A DNA stretch of 64,000 nt from contig CP137682.1 in the NCBI GenBank assembly GCA_037976565.1, positions 1,428,867 through 1,492,866 on the forward strand, in the 5' to 3' direction. This document shows, piece by piece, positions 44,013-55,642 of this stretch. This DNA comes from Mesocentrotus franciscanus (taxonomy: Eukaryota > Echinodermata > Echinoidea > Camarodonta > Strongylocentrotidae). The position numbers and the translations under genes are program-made. Numbering within the stretch: position 1 is the first letter of the stretch; every line of letters begins with the position of its first letter. Below the pieces are notes generated by a model. It was not told where the DNA came from and did not search any database. It saw only the letters and a program-made list of their open reading frames with translations.

Positions 44013-46240
44013 TGATTGATTGATTTTATTTAACCATAAAAATGAAACATGTACATACAAATGAGTAACATAGTAAACATAATACGGTATAGGACACCCT
44101 TAGAAGCAAATTGCTTGTGGTGGGGCCTTAAAAAGAAAAACAAACTACACATAAATTAAACAGTTTAAAAACTTTAAAATAACATAATACAAACACACAT
44201 GCACGCTCACACATATACATACACACATACATTCAAAGTATCCTCCTCTGCTCAAACTTGTTTACATAAATCATTAAATAATAACTGTGTACATCGTACT
44301 TTAAATCGAGATAGAGTTGTACTTTCCTTAATATCATTACTCAAATTATTCCATTCCTTAATGCCATTTAAATAGAAAGAATTTTGTGCATTTGTCGTAC
44401 GAACTTTAAATAAATGTAAATCATTTTTCTGGCGAGTAGAATACGAGTGAATATCACTATTAATAACAAAGTTTATATTAGGAATTTCTGGCAATAGGCG
44501 ATTTTGGAATTTAAACATAAATATGCGAGTATTAAATTGAATCAATTCAAAAATTGGGACTACGTGTGTTTTAACAAAAAGTGGCCGTGATGGGGCTAAA
44601 TAATCAGATTTAGTAATAATACGCACGGCTCGTTTCTGTAACAAATAAATCTTAGCCATATGTGACGCATAAGTATTTCCCCAAATAATATTACAATAAT
44701 TTACATGTGGAAAAATCATAATATTATACAACATTAGCAAAATATTTGATGGTAAAACATGCTTTAGCTTTGACAAAACTCCAATACTTCGAGATAATTT
44801 CAACGAAATGCAATCAATATGAGGTTTCCAATTAAGTGATTCATCAATCATTATACCAAGAAACTGAACACATTCTTTCCTTTTTATAATATTTACATCA
44901 ATTTGTATAGGCGATAAATCACTAGGGATCTTCCGATTTCGAGAATGAAATATTACATAATTTGTTTTATCATAATTGAGAAATAATTTATTACATTTAA
45001 ACCAATTATCCAATTTTATCAATTCATTATTCATAATATCAACTAAAGTAAATACACTACTGTGTGATGTAATAACTGAAGTATCATCTGCAAAAAGTGT
45101 AAAATTTAATACATTTGAAGATTGTTTAATATCATTTATATAAATTAAAAACAAAAGGGGCCCTAGAACTGATCCTTGAGGAACACCACATATTACATCC
45201 CTTTTAGTCGAACAGGCACCGTCAACCACCACATACTGCTTTCTATCACTCAAATAGTTTTCAATTAATTTCAATGGAAGGCCGCGAATACCATAATAAT
45301 TTAATTTTTTGAGCAGTATGTGGTGGTCAATGGTGTCGAACGCTTTTGACAAATCCATAAACACACCCAACGAATAATTACCCTTATCCATATTCTTAAT
45401 TACATAATCTGTTAAATGAAGTGCTCCCAAACATGTAGAATAAGTCTTCCTAAATCCAAATTGCTCATTAATCAATAAATTGTTTTTAACCAAAAAATCA
45501 TAAATTCTTTTATGCAGGATTTTTTCAAATAATTTTGAAAAAATTGATAAAAGAGCAATTGGTCTATAATTTTGTATATTTTCTTTTTCATTTTTCTCAT
45601 AAATGGGTATAATTTTAGCTAATTTAAAACTGTCGGGGAATACTCCAAAAGAAATTGATTTATTATATATATCACATAATGGATCAACAATAAAGTGTAT
45701 ACATTCTTTTACTACTCTGGGAGAGATACCATCTGGGCCACTTGCTTTATATGGTTTCAATGTTTTACTAAGTTCAATTATTTCAAATACTGTAGTAGGT
45801 TTTAAAAACAATGTAAAATCATTATGATTTTTTAAATAATCATTAAATGAAGTATCTACAACAGGAATGCCACGAGCCAGATTACACCCTACATTAACAA
45901 AGTATGAATTGAAACATTCAACAATCTCTTTTCTATTATTGTAACTAATATTTTCAAAATACATATTAAACGGCAAATCATTCTTCTTGCTCTTTCCTAG
46001 TAATACATTAACTTGTGACCATGTTTTCTTGCAATCATGTTTATACTTAGCAAACATTTTATAATAGTACTGTTTCTTAGCTGTTCGTGATAAAGAAGTT
46101 AATTTATTTTTATAGATAGTATACTTAGTTCTATTATTATCATTTCGTTGTTTCAAGAACTGTTGATATAATTTTTGTTTCTTTCGTACTGATATCAAAA
46201 GTCCTTTACTCATCCATGGTTGCTTGAATTTGCACTTGAG
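44013..46240 (-). mobile_element. 5'-truncated CR1/Jockey-group LINE with intact RT frame
   Basis: It runs on the minus strand from about 46240 (truncated 5' end; an in-frame TGA precedes the frame) to a TTGA-repeat 3' end at about 44013-44030. It contains one long undamaged frame (separate entry). Lack of stops in about 2 kb contrasts with every other RT relic in the window, so it inserted relatively recently. It landed in an older interspersed repeat. Confidence 0.85.
44252..46213 (-). CDS. Non-LTR retrotransposon reverse transcriptase, 653 aa, endonuclease missing
   Basis: RNA-templated DNA polymerase of a LINE. Motifs in order from the N-terminus: YRPIALLSIFSKLFEKIL (about 215-235), GFRKTYST, VFMDLSKAFDTIDHHILL (motif A, Asp), YYGIRG, CGVPQGSVLGPLLFLIYIND (motif B), LFADDTSVI (catalytic motif C), FLGIMIDESLNWKPHID, and the C-terminal ...NGIKEWNNLSNDI. 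All catalytic aspartates are present. The apurinic endonuclease domain that normally precedes the RT is lost to 5' truncation, so this copy is not autonomous. The first Met used lies inside the linker before the RT. Confidence 0.93.
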   Translation of the reverse strand: MSKGLLISVRKKQKLYQQFLKQRNDNNRTKYTIYKNKLTSLSRTAKKQYYYKMFAKYKHDCKKTWSQVNVLLGKSKKNDLPFNMYFENISYNNRKEIVECFNSYFVNVGCNLARGIPVVDTSFNDYLKNHNDFTLFLKPTTVFEIIELSKTLKPYKASGPDGISPRVVKECIHFIVDPLCDIYNKSISFGVFPDSFKLAKIIPIYEKNEKENIQNYRPIALLSIFSKLFEKILHKRIYDFLVKNNLLINEQFGFRKTYSTCLGALHLTDYVIKNMDKGNYSLGVFMDLSKAFDTIDHHILLKKLNYYGIRGLPLKLIENYLSDRKQYVVVDGACSTKRDVICGVPQGSVLGPLLFLIYINDIKQSSNVLNFTLFADDTSVITSHSSVFTLVDIMNNELIKLDNWFKCNKLFLNYDKTNYVIFHSRNRKIPSDLSPIQIDVNIIKRKECVQFLGIMIDESLNWKPHIDCISLKLSRSIGVLSKLKHVLPSNILLMLYNIMIFPHVNYCNIIWGNTYASHMAKIYLLQKRAVRIITKSDYLAPSRPLFVKTHVVPIFELIQFNTRIFMFKFQNRLLPEIPNINFVINSDIHSYSTRQKNDLHLFKVRTTNAQNSFYLNGIKEWNNLSNDIKESTTLSRFKVRCTQLLFNDLCKQV

Positions 46241-47068
46241 ACGTGGCGCTCACAAGATATTGCATAATGGATCTATAGACCTGAGACCATTGACTCTTTG
46301 ACTCCCAAAATATTGTCAGTTTGTGGGCTCTCCATACTCCATACTTCATCACCTAGCTATGAAGTTTTCATGTCAATTTCTCGAACGGTTTTTTTATACT
46401 GTAGATCACAAGATATTTCCGTAAGTTATATTGAGCTGTGACCATTGACCTTATCATTTGTCTTGCTATCTGTGTCACGCAGCACCTCTATTTTTAATGA
46501 AAATTTGAAATTTAGAATTCCATAGGAAGACGATTGCAAGGAAAAAGCAAAGTGTCAAATTATGAGACACTGATTTATAGTATAGTATCGAGCAAAACCT
46601 TCTATGATGCATTCCAGTTATTGCATTCTATGATACCTTGTGTGTTGGAATAATGCCCTTCCGTTTAATCACAAAAAAATGGTTCAAAGTAAAGAAATAT
46701 AATGATAACCACATACGTTGAGACAAAATTTATTAAGACAGATCTCACCACAGCTTTTCTCCATGTGCTCTTCTTCACTTCTTGTAACTACAATTAAAGG
46801 AGGTAAAGCAAATTTTCAATTAAATTGCCCTTATTGTTTCACGACATATTCATCCATTGATCAAGGCAAAGACAGTACTCTTGCATATTGGTCAAAAATA
46901 TACGCTGTGATACTCTTTACTACTATTAGTTTTGTGTCCATGCCTATTGCCTCATAGTTATTCACATTCAATCATTGCAATGACCTCAATATTTTAAAGT
47001 GACTAACGTGAAATTTCTTTGGTAACAAATTCATTTGGTTGCTATCTTTGCTTGTTTCACTTTGTATA
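46241..47068. other. No gene; old interspersed repeat
   Basis: The sequence flanking the LINE 5' end (for example GTGACCATTGACCTTATC) looks like a degraded repeat. The frame at 46718-46957 has no motif. Confidence 0.4.
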
Positions 47069-47675
47069 TAATAATAATAATAATAATAACCTAGGATTCT
47101 ATAGCGCATTTCATCTTCGGAGAAAATAACAATGCGCTTTACAATATTTAAACAACAAAATTACACATAACTACTAATTCATGAACTAAAGAAATATCAA
47201 AATAAGGACAAGATTAACAATATCAATCATTATAAACATCAATTACAGAGAAATGAAGCAAATTCTGGAAAAGTACAGTAATCTAATGAAATTTTGATGA
47301 ATACAATAATGCAGTTTAAATGATATTAGAAAGCGTTTTTAAACAAGTAGGACTTCAGTTGAGATTTAAAGAAAGGTAAGTCTGTGATGGTTCGGAAGGT
47401 AGTGGGGAGAGAGTTCCAGAGATGCGAAGCTGCAGATGAGAATCTTCTGGATCCGTATGACTTGGTCCTGTCTTTCGTGGGTTTAATGAGGTGTTGAGAT
47501 GCAGAGCGGAGGGATCGAGTGGGTATTTAAGGTGTAACAAGTTCAGATATGTAGCTAGGACAGAGTTGATGAAGTGCTTTGAAAGTTAGAATGATGCCTG
47601 TGTACTGGATTCTCTGGGATACGGGCAGCCAATGGAGTTCCTGTAGAGTGGGAGTGATGTGCTCTTGCCTTATAT
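47069..47675 (-). mobile_element. Interspersed repeat with (TTA)n tail
   Basis: On the minus strand it ends AAATGCGCTATAGAATCCTA then (TTA)n, a tail type typical of tRNA-SINE or LINE families. Its body includes GGGTATTTAAGGTG and GGGATACGGGCAGCC segments. No clear coding frame was seen (61 codons at 47355-47540 without motif). Confidence 0.5.
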
Positions 47676-48529
47676 ATATCATCTTATGTTAAGGCCTTCT
47701 TGCCAACCTAATATTATTGTTACGTCCTTCACCATTGCAACCACTTCAATCAAATATTGGTTTTATTTAGGGGAACCTATAATCTACAAGCTGAGCTTTT
47801 TAATAGTTCCCTCACATTTCACCCTGTATAACCTACTATTCAGTACAATTAATTTCGACGTCTTTACAAAGAATTGATTATATAATGTGTTACTTTTAGT
47901 ATATCTCATATTATGTTCTAATCTTGTCAATTGTGTAATTTTTGTTGGTGAAATGTGAAACAAAATAAACTTGGAACTTGAAACAAAAAAAAACAGAAAC
48001 AAAAATTCACAGAAATTCAGAATGCAATCTTAAGGCAGCTAAATTTCATTCGATCTTTTCAGGGCTCTACAGGGGCCCTCAATAGTCACTATAATTTTAC
48101 TTTTCAATTTTTGTTGTTTGTTGATATGTCTCAAGTTTTTTCCATAATTTCATAAATAAATCCTGCATTTTTCAGAAAAAAAACTTTGAATTTATGAGAA
48201 AAGCTTTGGTTTAGGCTAGTCCATAATTTAGGTCTTCAACTTTCTCTTGCAATTTATTTGGAATTGATGATGGCAGATTAAAATCTACCTTTCTTTTGCA
48301 ATCAAAATCATCTTGATAAATCAACCAACAATATTCACGATGAGGATTTTCGGGTGAGCGGCTTCCTAAACAAAATTAATGTATGTGGCGCGAGCGCGTA
48401 CATAATATACCGCATACCGCGCTCGGACATTTTCAACGAAAACAATCGCAACGGCCGCGGAAGCGCGTAGCAGACGTACGCCCCGTATCGGTTTGTCACC
48501 GTGCAACCGGGGACTGGATATCAACCCTT
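47676..48529. other. No gene; GC-rich patch
   Basis: About 48385-48520 is strikingly CpG-rich (GTGGCGCGAGCGCG, CCGCGCTCGG, AACGGCCGCGGAAGCGCG) in otherwise AT-rich DNA. No coding or promoter partner was identified. Confidence 0.45.
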
Positions 48530-48985
48530 TAAAACACTTTTGTTTCAGCTTTTGTTTCAGCTGCCACAATCTGAACTTTCACGGTTACAAAAATTACAAA
48601 ATTCAGCAGCCTGTATTGTCACCCTTACCAGACGTACTTCTCACATTACTCCTGTTTTGTCTTCACTACATTGGTTACCTGTTAAATCCCGTATTGTATT
48701 CAAATTATTATTGCTTGTTTTTCACTGTATACATGGATCTGCCCCAGAGTACAATATTAGTTTGTTGATGCCTTATAATCCTCCCAGACGCTTAAGATCT
48801 TCCGATTCTAAATTGCTTGTTGTTCCGAAAACTAAGAAATCATGGGAAGGGGGGATCGGTCATTTGCACACGCTGGACCTTACCTATGGAATAAATTGCC
48901 ACGAGATATTCGTTATATTTCAAGTGTAGATTGCTTTAAGAATGCCCTCATAACTCATTTGGTCATAGCGGCTTTCTAGTAGATT
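48530..48985 (+). mobile_element. LINE RT C-terminal relic
   Basis: LQKLQNSAACIVTLTRRTSH then ITPVLSSLHWLPVKSRIVFK, then HGSAPEYN, PPRRLRSSDSKLLVVPKT. After a frameshift it continues RSFAHAGPYLWNKLP and ends before TAG. This is the standard C-terminal segment of a CR1-group LINE protein. It is directly abutted by the CpG-rich patch. Confidence 0.8.
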
Positions 48986-49769
48986 TACTTTCACATTGTC
49001 GTTGTTCCATTTTGGGGGTGTATTTTCGTGTACTTGTAATTTTTCTCCATTGTGCCTCGAACACATTAGTCATGTGGAGTTGGCGGATTACAAATACTCG
49101 ATATTATTAATATTATTATTAAAAAGGAGTAACATACACAAACCTTCGGGGTGGTATACATAACTTACACACAAATGCCGCAGAAAACTTTAAATTGGGG
49201 ATTTCCCGTAAACTTGCTTCTAAATACCAGGGTGAGGCCAAAACCTTGTAATGACGCGATTTCCGGGGCATAAAAACACACACACTTACACGCACTCTTA
49301 CACATACCCAAACTGACTTGCCCGCCTCATTCCCCTCAAACGTTTACTCTTGATTATAAAGGATATATCCATGGACCTACTACGAAGTAGGTCCATGATA
49401 TATCTCCTTCGTATAATCTTTTTTTTGCTCTTTATAATTCTCATTAATTTTTTTTCTTCTGTTCCTATGTACATTTTATTCACATACCTCGATATCTTCC
49501 TTGTTGATTTGCATTTGTCTCCTCGCTTGACACCCTTCTCTCCCCTCCCAATTTCTCGTATACAATGTTATACATGATTAAATGTTTATTTGCATTTTCT
49601 CTTTACCTCTTTCTCTTTCTGCCCCTTTCAAATTCTTTCTGTTCTCAATTCTCAGATGTTATCAAGTCTCTTGGAAAGTAGATATTCTAAAATAGAGAAG
49701 TGGGATGTGAGTTAAATTCGACCTGGTGATAGAATGCCATTCGTGATTTTGCATTGAATTTATTTTGAT
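48986..49769. other. No gene; small palindrome near 49366-49400
   Basis: ATATATCCATGGACCTACTA followed by CGAAGTAGGTCCATGATATAT is a near-perfect 40-bp palindrome. An (ATT)n run lies near 49103. Nothing else was seen. Confidence 0.5.
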
Positions 49770-50530
49770 AGTAGTTAAGGGGCATGGGTAATGTTACCAA
49801 CTTCTTAGATGACATTCTAGTGCACGCTTCGAAATGGGATAATCATTTGGTTGCATAGTGAGTTGTTCAGGAGGTTGAGAGCAGCAGGTTTGACTGCTCG
49901 CCCTAGCAAACGTCAGTTAGGTTGCACAATGGTTGAGTTCCTCGGTCATGTTGTAGAGGAAGAAAAGATATATCCAATGACCGACAAGGTTGAGAAGGTT
50001 CGAATGCGCCAAAGCCTGAGACAAAGAAACAACTTCGGCCGTTTCTCGGTCTCGCTGGTTACTATAGGCGATTCATACCGAATGTTGCGTCTATAAAGGC
50101 TTCACTTTTGACTGACAAAACAAGGGGCAGGGAACGTAATCGAATCCAGTGGTCATAAAAGGAAGAGGAAGCTTTCACAACGTTGAAGGAGAGCTTGAGT
50201 CAAGCTCCCATTTTGCGTCTCCCCATTGTCCAGCAACAGTTTATTGCTAGGACTGATCATGATGCATCGCCAACTGGGCTTGGAGCTTTTCTCCTACAAA
50301 GAAATGAGGAAGACGAGAAGCTTCCAGTTGCCTTTGCTAGTCGAAAATTGTTTTCACGTGAACAGCATTATTTGACAATTGAGAGAGCACGTTTGGCCTT
50401 GATATGGGGTATCAGTAAGTTTCAGGTCTATCTGGAGGTAATGAGTTTTCCTGGAAACTGATCACCAGCTTTACTCTATCTCAATTGCACCAAGTGCATC
50501 AATAGTAGAGTGATACGATGGGCATTGGCC
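49770..50530 (+). pseudogene. Ty3/Gypsy LTR-retrotransposon pol remnant
   Basis: Pieces of RT and RNase H are readable across frames: LDDILVHASKWDNHL (the catalytic DD), then RLRAAGLTARPSK and VEFLGHVV, then the RNase H entry LKESLSQAPILRLP, TDHDASPTGLGAFLLQ, VAFASRKLFSREQHY and ETDHQ. Frameshifts and stops break it, and no LTRs, integrase or gag were found, so it is a dead internal fragment. It is the only LTR-element trace in the window. Confidence 0.8.
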
Positions 50531-50714
50531 TTAAAGCCGTTATACACTTTAAACAGCTATTCATAAACTTTACCCAATATGTTATTGCAAAAAAATAATT
50601 AAGACCTCATGAATCAACAAAATTATGCAAGAAATTAAAGCAATCGAGCTTTAGAAAATTTCGAATTTTAAACCCTCAAAATGAAGATTAATGTCTTGCC
50701 AAATGACATTAGTA

Positions 50715-52315
50715 GCGAGCTTTCGATTTAGGCACCCGACGTGGGCTACTACGAGTTACTGGAGCGTGGAGACGTTGCGCAGCTCACGTCCGTTCCCTTT
50801 GCGGAAGTGCTTTCGATTTTTCACGACGGGGCTTTCGTCGGTCACGTGACTAATTTTTGAGATCAGGTGATTAAGTCAGGGAAATTCTAAATTCACAGTG
50901 CGCGAAAATCTGATACGAAGAATAACATAAGGATGAGAGAAAGAGATAGAATGATAAAAATAAAGAATAACATAAGAGAAGGTGATAGAAGGAAGAAACA
51001 AAGAATAACATAAGGAAAGACAGAAAGAGAAAGTGATAGAATGATAAAAAATAAAGAATAACATAAGAGAAGGTGATAGAAAGAAGAAACAAAGAAAAAC
51101 ATAAGGAAAGAGAATGTGATAGAATGATAAAAACATAGAATAACATTAGAGAAGGTGATAGAAGGAAGAAACAAAGAATAACATAAGGAAAGACAGAAAG
51201 AGAAAGTGATAGAATGATAAAAATAAAGAATAACATAAGAGAAAGGGATAGAAGGAAGAAACAAAGAAAAACATAAGGAAAGACAGAAAGAGAAAGTGAT
51301 AGAATGATAAAAAATAAAGAATAACATAAGAGAAGGTGATAGAAAGAAGAAACAAAGAAAAACATGAAAGAGAATGTGATAGAATGATAAAAACATAGAA
51401 TAACATTAGAGAAGGTGATAGAAGGAAGAAACAAAGAATAACATAAGGAAAGACAGAAAGAGAAAGTGATAAAATGATAAAAATAAAGAATAACATAAGA
51501 GAAAGTGATAGAAGGAAGAAACAAAGAAAAACATAAGGAAAGAGAATGTGATAGAATGATAAAAACATAGAATAACATTAGAGAAGGTGAAAGAAGGAAG
51601 AAACAAAGAATAACATAAGGAAAGGCAGAAAGAGAAAGTGATAGAATGATAAAAATAAAGAATAACATAAGAGAAAGTGATAGAATGATAAAAAATAAAG
51701 AATAACATAAGAGAAGGTGATAGAAGGAAGAAACAAAGAATAACATAAGGAAAGACAGAAAGAGAAAGTGATAGAATGATAAAAATAAAGAATAACATAA
51801 GAGAAGGTGATAGAAGGAAGAAACAAAGAATAACATAAGGAAAGACAGAAAGAGAAAGTGATAGAATGATAAAAATAAAGAATAACATAAGAGAAAGTGA
51901 TAGAAGGAAGAAACAAAGAAAAACATAAGGAAAGACAGAAAGAGAAAGTGATAGAATGTTAAAAACATAGAATAACATTAGAAAAGGTGATAGAAGGAAG
52001 AAACAAAGAATAACATAAGGAAAGAGAATGTGATAGAATGATAAAAACAAAGATTAACATAAGAGAAAGTGATAGAAGGAAGAAACAAAGAAACACATAA
52101 GGAAATTAAGACAGAAAGAAAAAATGATAGAATGATAACAACAGGGATACCGAGGAAACTGCACCCATGTTGCCGTTTTCACGACGACGGCGATTCACGG
52201 AAATTGCCCCCAACTCCCGTCGTGTTATTTGGAAGGGAACGTGGGCACATGCGCAGTTGATAAATATGACGTCACGCGTCGTAGCCCACGTCGGGTGCCT
52301 AAATCGAAAGCTCGC
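50715..52315. mobile_element. 1.6-kb TA-flanked inverted-repeat element carrying a minisatellite
   Basis: A perfect terminal repeat of about 35 bp (GCGAGCTTTCGATTTAGGCA, then CCCGACGTGGGCTAC) starts at 50715 and ends at 52315 in complement, with TA on both outer sides. The termini share the pattern of the 139- and 150-bp MITEs (G-GA---TTTCGATTT-GCAC). The middle is a minisatellite rather than a transposase, so it is non-autonomous. Confidence 0.85.
50920..52145. repeat. Minisatellite, about 75-95 bp composite unit, 12-13 copies
   Basis: Each unit combines GAAAGTGATAGAATGATAAA with AATAAAGAATAACATAAGAG and GTGATAGAAGGAAGAAACAA, and many also have AAGGAAAGACAG. The two halves are themselves related, suggesting an original unit of about 40 bp. 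The minus strand is open in three frames through most of the array (up to 365 codons of Phe/Leu/Ser-rich sequence); these are repeat artefacts. Confidence 0.92.
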
Positions 52316-53154
52316 TAATATATCTCCGAATTCTACGCAATCAATCGTACATTCTCAGTTGTTGTAAATCCATTTATTTTCTTATATTATTCCACGATGT
52401 AAAAACGATATAAATCCGTGTTTCCATCTGACTATGCCATTGTAAATTTGCTACTGTGTATTATCTATTTGTGTATTATATTTTGTATTGTATATTGTTC
52501 ATGTGCTCTATGTAATGCCGACAAACTGAATTTCCAAATGGACCAATAAAATTAATCTGAATCTGAATCTGAATCTGAATCTTCTCTTGAATACCCTTCC
52601 TTCATATTAAATGCTGTATAAGATTTTCCACAATAGTACTCCGGATTATATGCTGAAATAATCTCTTTTACAAAGAAACCAATTATGCCCTAAGAAATGT
52701 CTATAACTAAGTCTTGCCCAAACCTAAAACTAATTATTGTAAACGAACATTCTTTTATGGCGGATCTAAATTGTATAATTAATTACCGATGAACTTACGT
52801 AGACCGAATACACTCAATATATTTCAGCATGGCCTAAATGAATGGATACTAGATTTTGATGTATAAACTTTTGATGTGAACGGGGAGGGGAGGGGGTAAC
52901 AGTCGTATTCATAATGTGATATAGAGGGTTTGGGAGGGTTTTTTTGGAAAGTGCGTATCTACTATCTTCGTAATTTTTTTTTCTTTTTCTTTGTTTAATT
53001 ATCTATTTCTGGACCTCTAGGAAGAACAGAGCCATTTTAATAATGGCATTGAATAGAGCATTCCAGCCGTTTTTAATTTTTGATTTGTGTTATATTTGTA
53101 AATTGTATTCTTGTAAGTATTTGAATTTTTATACGGAAAATAAAAACGAGCCAA
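52316..53154. other. No gene; LINE-like 3' tail at 52465-52585
   Basis: GTGCTCTATGTAATGCCGAC through CCAATAAAATTAATCTGAAT and a (CTGAAT)n tail repeats the 43459-43575 sequence. The remainder is AT-rich with no coding signal. Confidence 0.55.
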
Positions 53155-53440
53155 ACCAATACATCAAGTCAAGTGCATCAATCTCAATCTTCCACAAAAA
53201 CCTGACAGCATTCCTCATTAACAAAACCTACAATACTTGATGAATGTTTTAATCACATCATGATTGCGAAATGAATTCAGTGACATCTTATTTTTGTATC
53301 TACCGGATTATTGTATCTGATTTTAGAGTATCTGATTAGTGTCGTTTTGTCCGATTTTAATAACTTTTGTATCATCTTGAAATTTTTAGATTCTTTTTGC
53401 GCCTTGAATATTATTATAGGCAGATATGTGCGCTATATAT
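53155..53440 (+). mobile_element. LINE 3' tail, duplicate of 16475-16880
   Basis: It reads IKSSASISIFHKNLTAFLIN then KTYNT and stop, followed by the same 3' UTR. It is part of the segmental duplication. Confidence 0.6.
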
Positions 53441-53577
53441 ATCTCAAATTGTAATTCTAATTCACATATCTCAATTCTCTGTCTCTCTCTCTGTCTCTCC
53501 GTCCGCGTCAATCTTCCCCCCTGTGGTATAACTCTCTCTGTTCCTCATTATCTCTCCTACATGCTTTTCAAATGTCC

Positions 53578-53713
53578 TAGTAGTAGTATCAGTAGTAGTA
53601 TTAGTAGTAGTAGTAATAGAAGTAGTAGTAATAGTAGAAGTAGTAATAATAGTAGTAGTAATAGTAGACGTAGTAATAGTAGTAGTACTATTACTAGTAG
53701 TTGTAGTAGTAAC

Positions 53714-53756
<43 letters not shown>

Positions 53757-53965
53757 ATAGTAGTCGTAGTAGTAGGTGTAGTAGTAGAAGTAGTAGTAGT
53801 AATTATGGTAGTGGAAGCAGAAATAGTTGTAGTAGTAGTTGACGTGGTACTAATAGTAGTAATATTAGACGAAGTAGTAGCAGAAGTAGTAGTTGCAGCA
53901 GCAGGGGCAGCAGCACAGTCTTAGTTATAGAAGTAGAGGTAGTATTCAATGTAGTAATGGTAGTA
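53578..53965. repeat. (GTA)n trinucleotide array
   Basis: Imperfect AGT/GTA repeats with a pure (AGT)n run at about 53715-53754. Read in frame they give poly-Ser. It is longer than the orthologous array at 17018-17263. Confidence 0.88.
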
Positions 53966-55489
53966 GTAGTAGTTTAAGTGGTGGAGGGGAGTATTATTAG
54001 AATTAGAAGTAGTCGTGTATGATTAATATTATCTATTTTAACCAAAGGCGAACAGAAGAAACAATTTCAGCAATGAGCTTTCCCGTCACCTTATATTTTA
54101 ATCAATAATAACATGACTCAGGCTTACCAATTACCAACAGTTCATCAAACAAGCATTTTAAAACTAACTAGAATACTAGATATTAATTAAAAAATGAAAT
54201 GAAATGATCAAAAGTTTCTTCACACTTTATCAAAGACAGACATTGTCGTATATGTCCTGGAGAAATACCACTACTAAACCTTATTAATAAAGTTTGATAC
54301 TACTATATGGTGATACAACATAATTATGCGTCTGCAGCAGTCGTTCTGGGCTTTATTTCGTCAAAGACTTCAGAACATGTGGTTTTCGGGTTAGGGTTGT
54401 GATTGGCTTTTATATCATTATATGTAAAGAATATGGTCCACGGTTTAAGTAAGGAAATCGCTTTATTGAACTGGGGAGCAATCGAGTTATATCGATTATT
54501 ACGCTGCAGACCGACATTATTTTCAAACGCAATATTTCTATGCAGCTTGTGAATAAAGGCTGTGGGATATTCAATATAGTGTAGCGCTCCTGTATCAAGT
54601 GTATTACTATCGCATAATTCAAATAAAGAAGATCACAAGCGTAAGAAAATCTTACAAAACAGTTACAAAGAGTTACAAAACCTAGTACACCATTTAGGAA
54701 TAAAGCTGCATTCAAACATCTTAAAAGCAAAACAGCAATGTTTTAACGATCATATACGATTGTAGGATAACAAAAGCCAAATAATCCCCAAATGCTACTA
54801 CTAAGTTAATTTGATACACCAATAACAAACTCTATGAAGCACAGCCTCTTAATGAAGTAAGTTGAACATTTAATGCTATGATACGAACTTAAATCGTCTG
54901 TAAATAGAATCACAAACTGATCACCGCCTCACTCTAATTAAGGGTATTAACCGAGCAATCTTACAAGCATTGAGATTATTAGTCCGTACGTAAATTGATT
55001 AACTGTTGCGGTGAAACAAAGAGGATTAATAGCAAAATCTTTAAAATTGAATTTAAAAAAGGAGAAAAAGCTTCCACCTCATTCATTTTTGATCGGCCAT
55101 GTTGGCAAGGCCAAATAAAAAATAATCCCTCTAGTTTCTCATCCCGGCTTCCTTCCTTTTTTCCGGCCCGCCTCAATTCTTTTGTTAATTGATATTTCCC
55201 TTCTAAAAAAAAAAAAAAAGCTCTTAATATATCTGGACAATGAGGTAACCAAACTCAGTAATGCAATGCCATTTCGTTTTGAGCCTCTGGATTGCATGTA
55301 GAAACACATTTAATCAGAAAGAAAAAAATATGTATTGAAATTAACCAAACATGTACACGAAACTATATATAAAATATTGAACCAAAAGGAGAACCCTCCT
55401 GCTCAGTATTTTTTTGATCGGGACGAGAAACTAGGAATCAAATTTACTTGGCCTAAAGGTTTGCACGCTCCAAGAGGACTGCAGGGGGG

Positions 55490-55642
55490 TTAATTTGGTG
55501 TGTAGTAACAGAAGGTGAGTCTGACATTCGCACCACCACTCTGTATCCCTTCATAGGGGTGCACCCAAGATTGACTGTCTGCATTACCGCTATCCTCGGT
55601 GTCCCAACGTAACCATTGAGAATACACTCTCATGCCGTTAAC
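55490..55642 (-). CDS. Gene C exon c: end of ApeC repeat 3
   Basis: 153 bases including TAA. It encodes VNGMRVYSQWLRWDTEDSG, HPYEG and FCYYTPN. The length is identical to gene B exon 6. Confidence 0.86.
   Translation of the reverse strand, partial: VNGMRVYSQWLRWDTEDSGNADSQSWVHPYEGIQSGGANVRLTFCYYTPN

Larger units (their letters stand above)
50530..55489. repeat. Segmental duplication, copy 2: downstream flank of gene C
   Basis: Blocks match 16140-18736 in the same order (see that entry). The 1.6 kb inverted-repeat element and about 0.8 kb of other sequence interrupt this copy after 50713. The end at 55489 abuts the gene C stop codon, as 18736 abuts that of gene B. Confidence 0.8.

Noticed and set aside
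50871..52050. Long minus-strand frames (up to 365 codons, Phe/Leu/Ser-rich, membrane-like)
   Set aside because: Open in three frames at once because the underlying 75-95 bp minisatellite lacks stops on that strand. Composition follows the repeat and no start or splice context exists.
53426..53842. 138-codon plus-strand frame rich in serine
   Set aside because: Translation of the (GTA)n array and LINE 3' UTR; the matching frame at 16864-17100 is open only because the DNA is duplicated.
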